Assembly (NCBI GenBank): GCA_004323695.1
Contig: SCRU01000183.1
Coordinates: 1 to 56,042, forward strand
Direction of reading: 5' to 3'
Length of the DNA stretch: 56,042 nt
DNA from: Burkholderiaceae bacterium
Lineage (GTDB): Bacteria > Pseudomonadota > Gammaproteobacteria > Burkholderiales > Burkholderiaceae_C
Shown here: in pieces, positions 34,595 through 43,491 of the stretch
How positions within the stretch are numbered: the first letter of the stretch is position 1
Layout of the letters: every line of letters begins with the position of its first letter
Translations under genes and position numbers: made by a program
Notes under the pieces: generated by a model
What the model saw: the letters and a program-made list of their open reading frames with translations, nothing else
Database searches by the model: none
What the model was told of the DNA's origin: nothing

Positions 34595-35275
34595 ATGAAG
34601 CAGATCGCCCTCGATATCGGCTTGGCAAGCGAGCCCACGTTCGCCAGCTTTTTTGCGGGGCCCAACGAGGCCGCGCTGAAACACTTGCAGTTGTGGGCCG
34701 GCAGCCCGATGCGCTCGCCCGTCCCCACCTATCTGTGGGGCGCCGCGGGCAGCGGCAAGACCCATCTGCTGCGCAGCGTGCGCGGCGCGCTGCGCGAACA
34801 GGGCGTGGGCTGGCTGGATGCCTCCGTGCAGGAGCCGGCTGAATTCAGCGACGGCTGGGCGGTGATCCTGCTCGATGACGTGCACTTGTACAACGCGGTG
34901 CAGCAGCATGCGGCTTTCAATTGGTTCGTGAATGCGACGAGTGCGCGTGACGGCCATCCGCGCGGGGTGCTGGCCGCGGGCGAGATGCCCCCTGCGGACC
35001 TGAAACTCCGGGAAGATCTGCGCACCCGCCTGGGCTGGGGCCATGTGTTCCAGCTGCAGGTGCTGGGCGAGCCCGAGCGCCGTGCCGTGCTTCGCCGGCA
35101 GGCCGACGCACGCGGCCTGCTGTTGGGCGACGAGGTGATGGATTTCATGCTCACGCGTTTCAGCCGCGATCTGGGCAGCCTGGTGCAGTTGCTCGACCTG
35201 ATCGACGGGTACTCTCTGCAGACGCAGCGCGCCGTCACCATCCCTTTGATCAAATCGATGCTGAGCCACGAGTGA
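34595..35275 (+). CDS. hda: DnaA regulatory inactivator Hda
   Basis: 226 residues. Hda with the sliding clamp promotes ATP hydrolysis by DnaA and stops re-initiation. The N-terminal clamp-binding motif is KQIALDIGL, Walker A is WGAAGSGKTHLL, and the Walker B region is VILLDDVHLY. Like other Hda proteins it lacks the DnaA DNA-binding domain. Start ATG at 34595, 22 bp after the permease stop. Confidence 0.93.
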   Translation: MKQIALDIGLASEPTFASFFAGPNEAALKHLQLWAGSPMRSPVPTYLWGAAGSGKTHLLRSVRGALREQGVGWLDASVQEPAEFSDGWAVILLDDVHLYNAVQQHAAFNWFVNATSARDGHPRGVLAAGEMPPADLKLREDLRTRLGWGHVFQLQVLGEPERRAVLRRQADARGLLLGDEVMDFMLTRFSRDLGSLVQLLDLIDGYSLQTQRAVTIPLIKSMLSHE

Positions 35276-35300
35276 AGCCCGATCAATACAATACCCTCTC

Positions 35301-35972
35301 GTGAAACTGACGCTTTTCGACCTCGATCACACGCTGCTGCCCATTGATTCGGATTACGCCTGGGGCCAATTCACCACCGCGATCGGCTGGACCGACCCGG
35401 TGGAGTTCGCGCACAAGAACGACGCGTTTTATCGGCAATACCAGGCCGGAACACTGGATGTGCATGACTACGTGCGCTTCGCGATCGATGCGGTGCGGCG
35501 CCGGGGCGCTGCCGAGTCCCTTGCGGCGCACGACCGGTTCATGAAAGACGTCGTGCGGGAGAATCTCAAGGCCGAGGCGCTCGCGCTGGTCGCGCAGCAT
35601 CGGCGCGCGGGCGACGAGGTGCTGATCGTCACCGCCACCAATGAGTTCGTGACGCGCCCGATCGCCGACGCCTTTGGCGTGAAGGACTTGATTGCGATCG
35701 AGCTGGAGCGTGGACCGGATGGCTGGTTCAACGGCGAGATTCGCGGCGTCCCCTCGTTCCGCGACGGCAAGGTGACCCGCGTTGCGCAATGGCTCGCCGC
35801 GCGCCAGCTCGACTGGGCCGATGTGGACAGCACGTTCTATTCCGATTCCATCAACGATCTGCCGCTGATGGAGAAGGTGCGCCGACCCATTGCCACCAAC
35901 CCCGACGCGCGCCTGCGCGCCCTTGCCAGCGAGCGCGGATGGCGCATACTGGATCTGTTTCACCCATCATGA
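35301..35972 (+). CDS. HAD-superfamily phosphatase, subclass IB
   Basis: 223 residues from GTG. HAD motif I is FDLDHTLLP (nucleophile Asp and general-acid Asp), motif II is IVTATNEF, motif III/IV is the Lys of GKVTRVAQW and SDSINDLPLM. The SerB-like subclass includes phosphoserine and histidinol-phosphate phosphatases, and relatives in this position in betaproteobacteria are often annotated histidinol-phosphatase-like. The stop overlaps pcnB (ATGA). Confidence 0.9.
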   Translation: MKLTLFDLDHTLLPIDSDYAWGQFTTAIGWTDPVEFAHKNDAFYRQYQAGTLDVHDYVRFAIDAVRRRGAAESLAAHDRFMKDVVRENLKAEALALVAQHRRAGDEVLIVTATNEFVTRPIADAFGVKDLIAIELERGPDGWFNGEIRGVPSFRDGKVTRVAQWLAARQLDWADVDSTFYSDSINDLPLMEKVRRPIATNPDARLRALASERGWRILDLFHPS

Positions 35973-37564
35973 TCAAAAAATTCATCGACCGATTGCTGGG
36001 CAAAAGCCCCGCCGGAGCCACGCCGGCCAGGGCCAGAAAAAATCACTTCGGCAAGCGCGTGGAAGTGGCCCAGTCCGTGCATGGCATCGACCCAAAGCTG
36101 GTGGACGAGCGCGCTCTCAACGTAGTGGGCACCTTGCAGGGCGCCGGCTTCGAGGCCTATGTGGTGGGCGGTGCGGTGCGTGACCTGCTGCTGGGCCTGC
36201 GTCCCAAGGATTTCGACGTGGCGACGAATGCCACGCCGGAACAGGTCAAGGGCCTGTTCCGGCGTGCGTTCATCATCGGGCGGCGTTTTCGCATCGTCCA
36301 TGTGGTGTACGGGCGCGGGCGCGAACACGAGGTGATCGAGGTCTCCACGTTCCGCGCCTACCTCGACAATGCGGCCGCGGAACAGGTGGCTGGCAACGAG
36401 AAGACCAGCAAGAGCGAACTCGCCGGCATGAAGCATGCCGTTGACTCCACCGGCCGCGTGCTGCGCGACAACGTCTGGGGTCCGCAGGAAGAAGACGCCG
36501 CGCGGCGCGACTTCACCATCAACGCCATGTACTACGACCCGAAGAGCCAGCTGGTGGTCGACTATCACGGCGGCATCCAGGACGCGAAAAAGAAGGTGCT
36601 GCGCATGATCGGCGACCCCGCCGCGCGCTACCGGGAAGACCCGGTGCGCATCATTCGCGCGGTCCGCTTCGCTGCCAAGCTCAGCGCGCTGGGCTTCAAA
36701 CTCGATCCCAAAACGGCGCAGCCACTGGTGAAATCCCAGGCGCTGCTGGCCGACGTTCCGCAGAGCCGTTTGTTCGACGAGATGCTCAAGCTGCTGCAGA
36801 CCGGCCACGCGCTCGCGAGCATCGAGCAGCTTCGGCTGCTGGGCATGGCGCATGGCATCTACCCGTTGCTCGATGTGGTGGTCGAGCGCGCGGACCAGGC
36901 CTTTGTGAAGGCCGCGCTGCAGGACACTGACCGCCGCGTTGGCGAAGGCAAACCGGTGGCGCCCAGCTTCCTGCTCTCTTGCGTGCTGTGGGCCGATGTT
37001 CGTGACGGTTGGCGCCAGCGCATGGAAGGGCGCCAGCGCCAGCCCTCCTTTCCGGCGCTGCAGGATGCGATCGATGACGTGTTCAATGCCCGCATCGGCG
37101 ATGTGTCGGGCCGCGGCAAGCTGGCTGGCGACATGCGCGAGATCTGGATGATGCAACCGCGCTTCGACAAGCGCACGGGCAGCACGCCGTACAGCCTGGT
37201 GGATCAGCCGCGCTTTCGGGCCGGATTCGACTTCATGCGCCTGCGCGCCGATATTGGCGAGATCGACGAGACGTTGGCGGCGTGGTGGCAGGAGTTCAGC
37301 CTGGCGAATGGCGACGAGCGCGAGGGCTTGCTCGAGCAGGTCCGGCAGGAGCGCCCGCCGGTGCGCCAGCGCGTGCGCTCACCCAGGAGTCAGGCCGCCG
37401 CACCTTTGGAGGGGGCCGGTGCGGCAGGTCAGCCCGTCGGCGTCGAGGCCGGCACGGAGGCTGGTGACCCGGGCGCGCCCGACGCCCCGAAAAAGCGGCG
37501 GCGTCGGCGCCGCTCGGGTACTTCTAAAAGTATAGCTAACCAAGTAGACGATACAAGGGCTTAA
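35969..37564 (+). CDS. pcnB: Poly(A) polymerase I
   Basis: 531 residues. It adds 3' poly(A) tails that mark RNA for decay. The nucleotidyltransferase motif GGAVRDLLLGLRPKDFDVAT with its two Asp residues is near residues 68-88, and RRDFTINAMYYD and the RYREDPVRIIRAVRFAAKL segment follow. The C-terminus is very basic (KKRRRRRRSGT), typical for PcnB against CCA-adding enzymes. The last dozen residues and the stop codon come from a copy of the AT-rich interspersed repeat. pcnB-folK is a conserved pair. Confidence 0.94.
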   Translation: MIKKFIDRLLGKSPAGATPARARKNHFGKRVEVAQSVHGIDPKLVDERALNVVGTLQGAGFEAYVVGGAVRDLLLGLRPKDFDVATNATPEQVKGLFRRAFIIGRRFRIVHVVYGRGREHEVIEVSTFRAYLDNAAAEQVAGNEKTSKSELAGMKHAVDSTGRVLRDNVWGPQEEDAARRDFTINAMYYDPKSQLVVDYHGGIQDAKKKVLRMIGDPAARYREDPVRIIRAVRFAAKLSALGFKLDPKTAQPLVKSQALLADVPQSRLFDEMLKLLQTGHALASIEQLRLLGMAHGIYPLLDVVVERADQAFVKAALQDTDRRVGEGKPVAPSFLLSCVLWADVRDGWRQRMEGRQRQPSFPALQDAIDDVFNARIGDVSGRGKLAGDMREIWMMQPRFDKRTGSTPYSLVDQPRFRAGFDFMRLRADIGEIDETLAAWWQEFSLANGDEREGLLEQVRQERPPVRQRVRSPRSQAAAPLEGAGAAGQPVGVEAGTEAGDPGAPDAPKKRRRRRRSGTSKSIANQVDDTRA

Positions 37565-37583
37565 GCCGCTTTTATATTGAAAA
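37524..37583 (+). repeat. AT-rich interspersed mini-repeat, copy B
   Basis: Contains ATAGC, 14 bases, then ATACAAGGGCTTAAGCC, matching the block order and spacing of copy A. It supplies the C-terminal codons and stop of pcnB and runs into the start region of folK. Confidence 0.6.
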
Positions 37584-38044
37584 ATTCGCCCGTGACCGGC
37601 TATATTGCTCTGGGCGCGAACCTGGGGGATGCCGCGAGTGCGGTTCGCGAGGCGATGGACGCGATCGGCAGGTTGCCCGAGACGCAATTGACGCGCCGCT
37701 CGTCGCTCTATCGAACCGCACCCGTCGATGCGACTGGTCCCGACTACGTGAATGCCGTGGTGGAAATTTCCACCACCCTGACCGCGCCGGTGCTGTTGCA
37801 GCGATTGCAGCAACTGGAGCGGGATGCGGGCCGTGAGCGCCCCTACCGGAATGCTCCGCGCACGCTCGATCTGGACCTTCTGCTATACGGCGACGCAAGG
37901 CTGCAGAGCCCGGCGTTGACGCTTCCGCATCCACGCATGGCCGAGCGCGCCTTTGTACTGGTGCCGCTGGCGGAAATTGCGCCGCAGCGGGTCAGCGCCG
38001 CACAGTTGCGCCACGTGCGCCGGCAAGCCATTGCGCGCTTGTGA
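37577..38044 (+). CDS. folK: 2-amino-4-hydroxy-6-hydroxymethyldihydropteridine diphosphokinase
   Basis: 155 residues. It transfers pyrophosphate from ATP in folate synthesis. Motifs YIALGANLGD, SSLYRTAPVD, DYVNAVVEI, RPYRNAPRTLDLDLLLYGD and LPHPRMAERAFVLVPL are all present. There is no ATG: the start is TTG at 37577 or GTG at 37592 (VTGYIALGANLGD), neither with a good Shine-Dalgarno. A repeat copy overlaps this start region, so the original leader was probably disturbed. Confidence 0.92.
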   Translation: MKNSPVTGYIALGANLGDAASAVREAMDAIGRLPETQLTRRSSLYRTAPVDATGPDYVNAVVEISTTLTAPVLLQRLQQLERDAGRERPYRNAPRTLDLDLLLYGDARLQSPALTLPHPRMAERAFVLVPLAEIAPQRVSAAQLRHVRRQAIARL

Positions 38045-38201
38045 ACCGCGTGGCGGGGCTTCGTCGCCTGCGACCAGCCGGCGTGGGCATGGGCCGCGCG
38101 CCAGCGCAGGGCGCCGGGCCCGGCTTTGAAATTCGGTGGCGGTTAAACTCTCGCGGGTCACCGAGCGCTCCCCATCCGACTGACACCCCCAGGATCGAAC
38201 C

Positions 38202-38849
38202 ATGCTGTTTGCCAAGTTACTGCCGCGCGAAGGCAATTTTTTCGACATGTTCAACCAGCATGCGGACCGGATGGTGGAAGCGGCGCACGCATTTGTGAAA
38301 CTGGTGGCGAACTACGGCGACCTTCACGAGCGCGAGAAGTACAACCAGGAGGTCGACAACGCCGAGCGTGCCGCGGACCGTGTCACGCACGAGGTCAACC
38401 GGGCCTTGCACAAGACCTTCATCACGCCCATTGACCGCGAACAGATTCACTCGCTGATCAACGCCATGGACGACGTGGCCGACCTGATCCAGGATTCGGC
38501 GGAGACCATGGCGCTTTATGACGTGCGCGAGATGACCGAAGAAATCTCGCGATTGACGGACCTGAGCGTGAAGTGCTGCGAGCGGGTGCGCGATGCGGTG
38601 AAGCTGCTGGACAAGATCTCGGAGGCCGGCAATGCCGAGGCGGCGCTGAAAACCTGCGAGGAAATCGACCGTCTCGAGTCGGACGCGGACCGTGTGATGC
38701 GCTCGGCCCTGAGCAAGCTGTTTCGCGAGGAGCCCGACGTGCGCGAGGTCCTCAAGCTCAAGGCCATCTACGAGCTGCTTGAAACCATCACCGACAAATG
38801 CGAGGACGTGGCCAACCTGATCGAGGGCATCGTCCTCGAAAATTCCTGA
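38202..38849 (+). CDS. DUF47 family (PhoU-like) regulator of phosphate transport
   Basis: 215 residues, all-helical, starting MLFAKLLPREGNFFDMFNQHADRMVEAA. The acidic metal-binding runs NAERAADRVTHEV and DRLESDADRVMR fit the PhoU/DUF47 fold. These proteins are encoded with PiT permeases and modulate phosphate uptake. It lies 13 bp before such a permease, so the two form one unit. Confidence 0.92.
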   Translation: MLFAKLLPREGNFFDMFNQHADRMVEAAHAFVKLVANYGDLHEREKYNQEVDNAERAADRVTHEVNRALHKTFITPIDREQIHSLINAMDDVADLIQDSAETMALYDVREMTEEISRLTDLSVKCCERVRDAVKLLDKISEAGNAEAALKTCEEIDRLESDADRVMRSALSKLFREEPDVREVLKLKAIYELLETITDKCEDVANLIEGIVLENS

Positions 38850-38862
38850 TCCCGGATCACGC

Positions 38863-39873
38863 ATGGCAGCCGCACATGTCGCGTTGTGGGTGGTGGTCCT
38901 GCTGGTGGCGATGGCGCTCGTCTTCGACTTTCTGAACGGTTTTCACGACGCCGCGAATGCGATTGCCACCGTGGTCTCCACCGGCGTGCTCAGGCCGGGC
39001 CAGGCCGTGGTGTTCGCGGCTTTCTTCAACTTCGTGGCCATCGCAGTGTTTCACCTGAGCGTGGCGGCCACGGTCGGCAAGGGGATTGCCGACCCGAGCG
39101 TGGTGGATGTGCATGTCGTGTTCGGGGCCCTGGTGGGCGCGATCTGCTGGAACTTCATTACCTGGTACTACGGCATTCCCAGCAGTTCCTCGCACGCCTT
39201 GATCGGCGGCATCGTCGGGGCCGTGATTGCGAAAACCGGGACGGGCGCGCTGATCAGCTCCGGCATCACCAAAACCGTGCTGTTCATTTTCCTCTCGCCG
39301 CTGCTCGGCTTCCTGCTGGGCTCCCTGATGATGGTGGTGGTTGCCTGGACGTTCAGGCGGGCGACGCCGTCCCGAGTGGACCGGTGGTTCCGGCGCGCCC
39401 AGCTGTTCTCCGCCGGCGCCTACAGCCTGGGCCACGGCGGCAATGACGCGCAAAAGACCATCGGCATCATCTGGCTGTTGCTGATCGCCACGGGCCACGC
39501 GGCGGCGTCGGACACCTCGCCGCCCATCTGGACGATTGCGGCCTGCTACATGGCGATAGCGGCAGGCACCATGCTCGGGGGCTGGCGCATCGTGCGGACC
39601 ATGGGGCAGAAAATCACCAAGCTCAAACCCGTGGGCGGGTTCTGCGCCGAATCGGGCGGCGCCCTGACCCTGTTCCTCGCGACCTTGCTGGGGGTTCCCG
39701 TCTCGACCACGCACACGATCACGGGCGCGATCGTGGGCGTCGGTGCTACCCAGCGCGCCAGTGCCGTGCGCTGGGGCGTGGCGGGCAATATCGTGTGGGC
39801 CTGGATCTTCACGATACCGGCCAGCGCCTTCGTCGCGGCGATTGCCTGGTGGGCCAGCTGGCACCTGTTCTGA
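38863..39873 (+). CDS. Inorganic phosphate transporter (PiT family)
   Basis: 336 residues, about ten membrane segments. The duplicated PiT signature is present as DFLNGFHDAANAIATVV near the N-terminus and GGNDAQKTIGII in the second half, together with VPVSTTHTITGAIVGVGA. It takes up metal-phosphate with protons at low affinity. Paired with the DUF47 gene. Confidence 0.94.
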   Translation: MAAAHVALWVVVLLVAMALVFDFLNGFHDAANAIATVVSTGVLRPGQAVVFAAFFNFVAIAVFHLSVAATVGKGIADPSVVDVHVVFGALVGAICWNFITWYYGIPSSSSHALIGGIVGAVIAKTGTGALISSGITKTVLFIFLSPLLGFLLGSLMMVVVAWTFRRATPSRVDRWFRRAQLFSAGAYSLGHGGNDAQKTIGIIWLLLIATGHAAASDTSPPIWTIAACYMAIAAGTMLGGWRIVRTMGQKITKLKPVGGFCAESGGALTLFLATLLGVPVSTTHTITGAIVGVGATQRASAVRWGVAGNIVWAWIFTIPASAFVAAIAWWASWHLF

Positions 39874-39886
39874 ACCGGGCGCTGCG

Positions 39887-40333
39887 TCACTGGCTGAGTT
39901 GCCGTGCCTGCGCGATCTGGTATTCGAAATAACGCTGGAAGCTGAATGCGATGCTGGACATCAGCACCGTGGTGCCGATCAGCAGCGACAGCACGACGGC
40001 CCCGATGGTGAACCAGTTGGTGTGTCCGCCGGCGGCATCCGCGGGCGCGGACGGATTGAATCGGGCATTCCATTTTTCAGGGGCCATCAGCCCGAAGACA
40101 ATGGCGGTCAGGGCGCAGCCGGCGATTGTGAAACCGGCCAGCGGGATCAGCACCCAGCTCAAGGTGTCGTCCAGCCCGAGCTGGCGTGCGCGCGCGACGC
40201 CGTACAGGCCGAGCACGGTTGGAATCGGCAACAGCCACCCCAGCAGGTCGCGCGCGCCGTGCAGATAAAAACGGTGCAGGCCCAGCGGACCACCCAGAAA
40301 CGCCAGCCACGCGGCGACGGTTTTGTTTTTCAT
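39887..40333 (-). CDS. TM2 domain membrane protein
   Basis: 148 residues. The TM2 domain is KTVAAWLAFLGGPLGLHRFYLHGARDLLGWLLPIPTVLGLYGV, a two-helix hairpin with the conserved G-x-HRFYL. Two further hydrophobic stretches follow (LIPLAGFTIAGCALTAIVFGLM and IGAVVLSLLIGTTVLMSSIAF). Function unknown. ATG at 40333 is preferred over a TTG three codons earlier. It converges with the PiT gene. Confidence 0.85.
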   Translation of the reverse strand: MKNKTVAAWLAFLGGPLGLHRFYLHGARDLLGWLLPIPTVLGLYGVARARQLGLDDTLSWVLIPLAGFTIAGCALTAIVFGLMAPEKWNARFNPSAPADAAGGHTNWFTIGAVVLSLLIGTTVLMSSIAFSFQRYFEYQIAQARQLSQ

Positions 40334-40338
40334 GTAGC

Positions 40339-40899
40339 TCAATCAGATGGGGATCGGTGGGTTGGCTTGTCGGGCGGGCTGGAGTTTCCCGGCCCCAGTG
40401 TCTTTTCCATCAGGACGACATCCAGCCACCGGTCGAATTTCCAGCCGCACGAGGTCAGCACGCCGACGTGCGCAAAACCCAGGGAGCGATGAACCCCGAT
40501 CGAGCCGGCATTCGCCGAGTCACCGATCACGGCAATCAGCCGGCGCACACCCGCGCGCTGCGCCTGCGCGGCCAACTCGGCGAGCAGGGCGCGGCCCAGT
40601 CCATGGCCCTGATTGCCAGGCGCCAGGTAGATCGAGTCCTCGGCCGAGAACCGATACGCCGGACGCGGCTTGAACCAGTTGCAATAGGCGAACCCGACCA
40701 CCTTTCCCTGCTGCTCGGCCACCAGGTAGGGCAATCCCCTGGCGAGGACGTCGCCACGCCGCTGCGCCATGTCGGCTTGTGTGGGTGCGTCGATCTCGAA
40801 AGTGCCGGTGCCGTGCAGCACGTGATGGGTGTAGATCGCGGTCAGGGCGGGAATGTCGTCGTCCCGGCTCGGGCGGATCAGGCTGGAAGTGGCTGGCAT
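40339..40899 (-). CDS. GNAT N-acetyltransferase (phosphinothricin acetyltransferase-like)
   Basis: 186 residues. It has IRPSRDDDIPALTAIYTHHVLHGTGTFE at the start, the acetyl-CoA loop of the GNAT fold as GNQGHGLGRALLAELAAQA and the late SIGVHRSLGFAHVG...GWKFDRWLDVVLMEK, as in the Pat/YncA group that acetylates methionine analogues and phosphinothricin. The last 25 residues (Pro/Ser-rich) are extra. It is divergent from rpsP. Confidence 0.9.
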   Translation of the reverse strand: MPATSSLIRPSRDDDIPALTAIYTHHVLHGTGTFEIDAPTQADMAQRRGDVLARGLPYLVAEQQGKVVGFAYCNWFKPRPAYRFSAEDSIYLAPGNQGHGLGRALLAELAAQAQRAGVRRLIAVIGDSANAGSIGVHRSLGFAHVGVLTSCGWKFDRWLDVVLMEKTLGPGNSSPPDKPTHRSPSD

Positions 40900-40914
40900 A
40901 AATGTTAAAGACGA

Positions 40915-40920
40915 TATAAT
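40915..40920 (+). promoter_or_regulatory. -10 element of rpsP
   Basis: TATAAT followed by AAAAGGCTTTTC. The leader to rpsP is about 130 bases. The same TATAAT-N-AAAGGCTTTTC block precedes rplS, so both ribosomal genes have matching start regions. No clear -35 was found. Confidence 0.6.
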
Positions 40921-41056
40921 AAAAGGCTTTTCAGCGTGTGACTGGCCGGGCGGCCATGTCGCGTGTCTCAGCGCCGGAATGTTTGGTTAAGTGTCTGGTT
41001 GTGGAGCGGCGGCTTAGGCGTTGCATGACCATTTCAATCGTTCCCAAGGATAAATC

Positions 41057-41308
41057 ATGGTTGTTATTCGTCTTTCACGCGGCGGCTCCAAGGCGCGTCC
41101 GTTCTTCAATATCGTCGTGGCCGACAAGCGCACGCGCCGCGATGGCCGTTTCATTGAGCGCATCGGGTTTTACAACCCGATCGCCAAGGAGCACGAGGAA
41201 AGCATCCGTGTTGCGCAGGATCGTCTGACCTACTGGACCGGCGTGGGCGCGCAGGCCTCCCCCACCGTGGAGCGCCTGGTCAGCCAGGCCGTCAAAAAGG
41301 CGGCCTGA
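41057..41308 (+). CDS. rpsP: 30S ribosomal protein S16
   Basis: 83 residues: [41 protein letters not shown] is the S16 signature. S16 is needed for 30S assembly. First gene of the conserved rpsP-rimM-trmD-rplS group. Confidence 0.97.
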   Translation: MVVIRLSRGGSKARPFFNIVVADKRTRRDGRFIERIGFYNPIAKEHEESIRVAQDRLTYWTGVGAQASPTVERLVSQAVKKAA

Positions 41309-41341
41309 TCCGGCGGGTGGACGCGAACCGGCATCAGCTTC

Positions 41342-41905
41342 ATGCTCGCAGGTCTGGAGCCCGCTGATTTGCCGGCCGATGCGGTGGAAGTCGGGCGCGT
41401 CCTGGACGCCTGGGGCGTAAAGGGCTGGTTCAAGGTACTGCCTTATAGCGCCGATCCCGAGGCGCTTTTTTCTTCCAGGCGCTGGTACCTGCTCCCGGCG
41501 GACCAAGGCGCGAAAACTTTCTCCGGTAGCGGCAAACTCGCCATCAAGGAGGCGAGAGAGCATTCGGGCGGCGTGGTCGCCAGCGCCCGGGAAGTCGATG
41601 ACCGCAGTGCTGCCGAGGCCCTCCGGGGCGCACGTGTCTTCGTGCCGCGTTCGAGCTTCCCGACAGCGGGAAAAGACGAGTATTACTGGATCGACCTGAT
41701 TGGCCTCGACGTCATCAATCGTGAAGGCTTGGTGCTCGGGCAGGTGACCGAACTGCTCGCCACCGGCGCGCAGACGGTGCTGGTGATCGGTTACACACAG
41801 GATGGCAAGGCGCAAGAGCGCATGGTGCCGTTCGTGGCGGCCTATGTCGACGATGTGGATCTGCCCGGCCGGCGCATCACCGTCGACTGGCAACCCGACT
41901 ATTGA
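41342..41905 (+). CDS. rimM: 16S rRNA processing/ribosome maturation factor RimM
   Basis: 187 residues. The N-terminal RimM barrel has VEVGRVLDAWGVKGWFKVLPYS, and the PRC barrel half has DEYYWIDLIGLDVINREGLVLGQVTELLATGAQTVLVI and ending ERMVPFVAAYVDDVDLPGRRITVDWQPDY. It binds S19 and helps 30S head maturation. A 202-bp gap separates it from trmD, longer than usual. Confidence 0.95.
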   Translation: MLAGLEPADLPADAVEVGRVLDAWGVKGWFKVLPYSADPEALFSSRRWYLLPADQGAKTFSGSGKLAIKEAREHSGGVVASAREVDDRSAAEALRGARVFVPRSSFPTAGKDEYYWIDLIGLDVINREGLVLGQVTELLATGAQTVLVIGYTQDGKAQERMVPFVAAYVDDVDLPGRRITVDWQPDY

Positions 41906-42032
41906 CAGCCCCCACGCTTGTCACTGCGTGTACTGCGCTGGGCTCGCGTAGCGCCCGTGCGCGCAGCTGTACAGTGGAGCGAGCCCATGCCGGGCCTACG
42001 CTATGCACGTGCCGAGGCATCGCGCTTCGGCC

Positions 42033-42048
42033 CGGCCCCGAGGGGCCG
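42033..42048. repeat. GC-rich hairpin in the rimM-trmD gap
   Basis: CGGCCCC, GA, GGGGCCG, followed by a second possible stem AGTCGCC/GGCGACT around 42050-42080. No U-tract. The 202-bp gap (41906-42107) otherwise holds no gene; it looks like an intergenic repeat inserted into the operon rather than a terminator. Confidence 0.45.
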
Positions 42049-42107
42049 TAGTCGCCTTGGGGCGGCCCGGCGGCGACTGTACTGGTCTTAACATTTAACA
42101 TCGAGCC

Positions 42108-42854
42108 ATGCGCTTCGACGTCATCACGCTGTTCCCGGAATTGTTCGCGCCCTTCGTGGCCAGCGGCGTGACGCGCCGTGCCTACGAATCCGGGCAGGTG
42201 CAATTGCGGCTGTGGAACCTGCGCGACTTCGGGGAGGGCCATTACCGCCGGGTGGATGACCGTCCGTTTGGCGGCGGTCCCGGTATGGTGATGCTCGCGC
42301 AGCCGCTGTCGCTATGCCTGCAGGCGATCCAGGCCGAACGCCGCGACTTGGCGCCGGTCGTGTTGTTTTCGCCGGCGGGGCGGCCGCTGGATCACGCGGG
42401 TGTGGTGCGCTGGTCTGCCAGCGCCGGCGCGGTGCTGGTGTGCGGACGCTATGAGGGCATCGACCAGCGCTTCATCGACGCGCATGTCAATGTGCAGATC
42501 AGTCTGGGCGATTTTGTGCTGTCGGGCGGGGAGATTGCGGCCATGGCCCTGCTCGATGCCGTGGCCCGCCTGCAGCCCGGCGTGCTGCACGACGCTGGAA
42601 GCCACCAGTTCGACAGCTTCAACCCGGCCCTGGACGGGCTGCTCGACTGTCCCCACTACACCCGGCCCGAGGAATGGGCCGGGCGCAGCGTGCCGCAGGC
42701 ACTGCTGTCCGGGCATCACGCGCAGATCGAGCGCTGGCGACGCGACCAGCGCCTTGCGATCACCGCCGAGCAACGTCCGGATCTGATCGAAGCCGCCCGG
42801 GCCGCGGGGCGACTGAGCCGGCAGGACGAGGCCTTTCTGGCCGGGACGCCCTGA
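42108..42854 (+). CDS. trmD: tRNA (guanine-37-N1)-methyltransferase
   Basis: 248 residues. It methylates G37 beside the anticodon to prevent frameshifting. The SPOUT knot is seen as [71 protein letters not shown] and [11 protein letters not shown]. Normal length. Confidence 0.97.
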   Translation: MRFDVITLFPELFAPFVASGVTRRAYESGQVQLRLWNLRDFGEGHYRRVDDRPFGGGPGMVMLAQPLSLCLQAIQAERRDLAPVVLFSPAGRPLDHAGVVRWSASAGAVLVCGRYEGIDQRFIDAHVNVQISLGDFVLSGGEIAAMALLDAVARLQPGVLHDAGSHQFDSFNPALDGLLDCPHYTRPEEWAGRSVPQALLSGHHAQIERWRRDQRLAITAEQRPDLIEAARAAGRLSRQDEAFLAGTP

Positions 42855-42908
42855 CAAGGGGTGCGCGGCGGCGGGTGATGCTGCACGGGCCGGGGTGCAT
42901 GATATTGC

Positions 42909-42914
42909 TATAAT
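42909..42914 (+). promoter_or_regulatory. Extended -10 promoter of rplS
   Basis: TGC-TATAAT, then CAAAGGCTTTTCGATC, nearly the same as the rpsP start region. It lies in the 161-bp trmD-rplS gap and would give rplS its own transcript. Confidence 0.65.
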
Positions 42915-43015
42915 CAAAGGCTTTTCGATCCTCTGGCCGGCCGCCTGGACGCATCTCGCCTCGCGAATGCCGATGGGCCTTCTGTGCAGCGCGGCCACGA
43001 TCGGGTGAGGAAACC

Positions 43016-43399
<384 letters not shown>

Positions 43400-43416
43400 T
43401 TCAAACTCGCGGACCG

Positions 43417-43457
43417 GGCCGCTGCGGCATGAGCTGCTGGCGGCCTTTTCATTTTTC
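43417..43457 (+). terminator. Probable terminator after rplS
   Basis: GGCCGC pairs with GCGGCC (43440-43445), with further pairing inside, followed by TTTTCATTTTT. It covers the most upstream ATG (43429) of the next frame, which argues that the NUDIX gene starts later. Confidence 0.65.
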
Positions 43458-43491
43458 TCAAGGCTGGCCCCACTTGCCCTCCACGCCCTTC

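Noticed and set aside
41906-42107. Structured rimM-trmD gap considered as a riboswitch
   Set aside because: The hairpins are simple GC stems without any conserved aptamer core, and the downstream gene trmD is not known for metabolite control.
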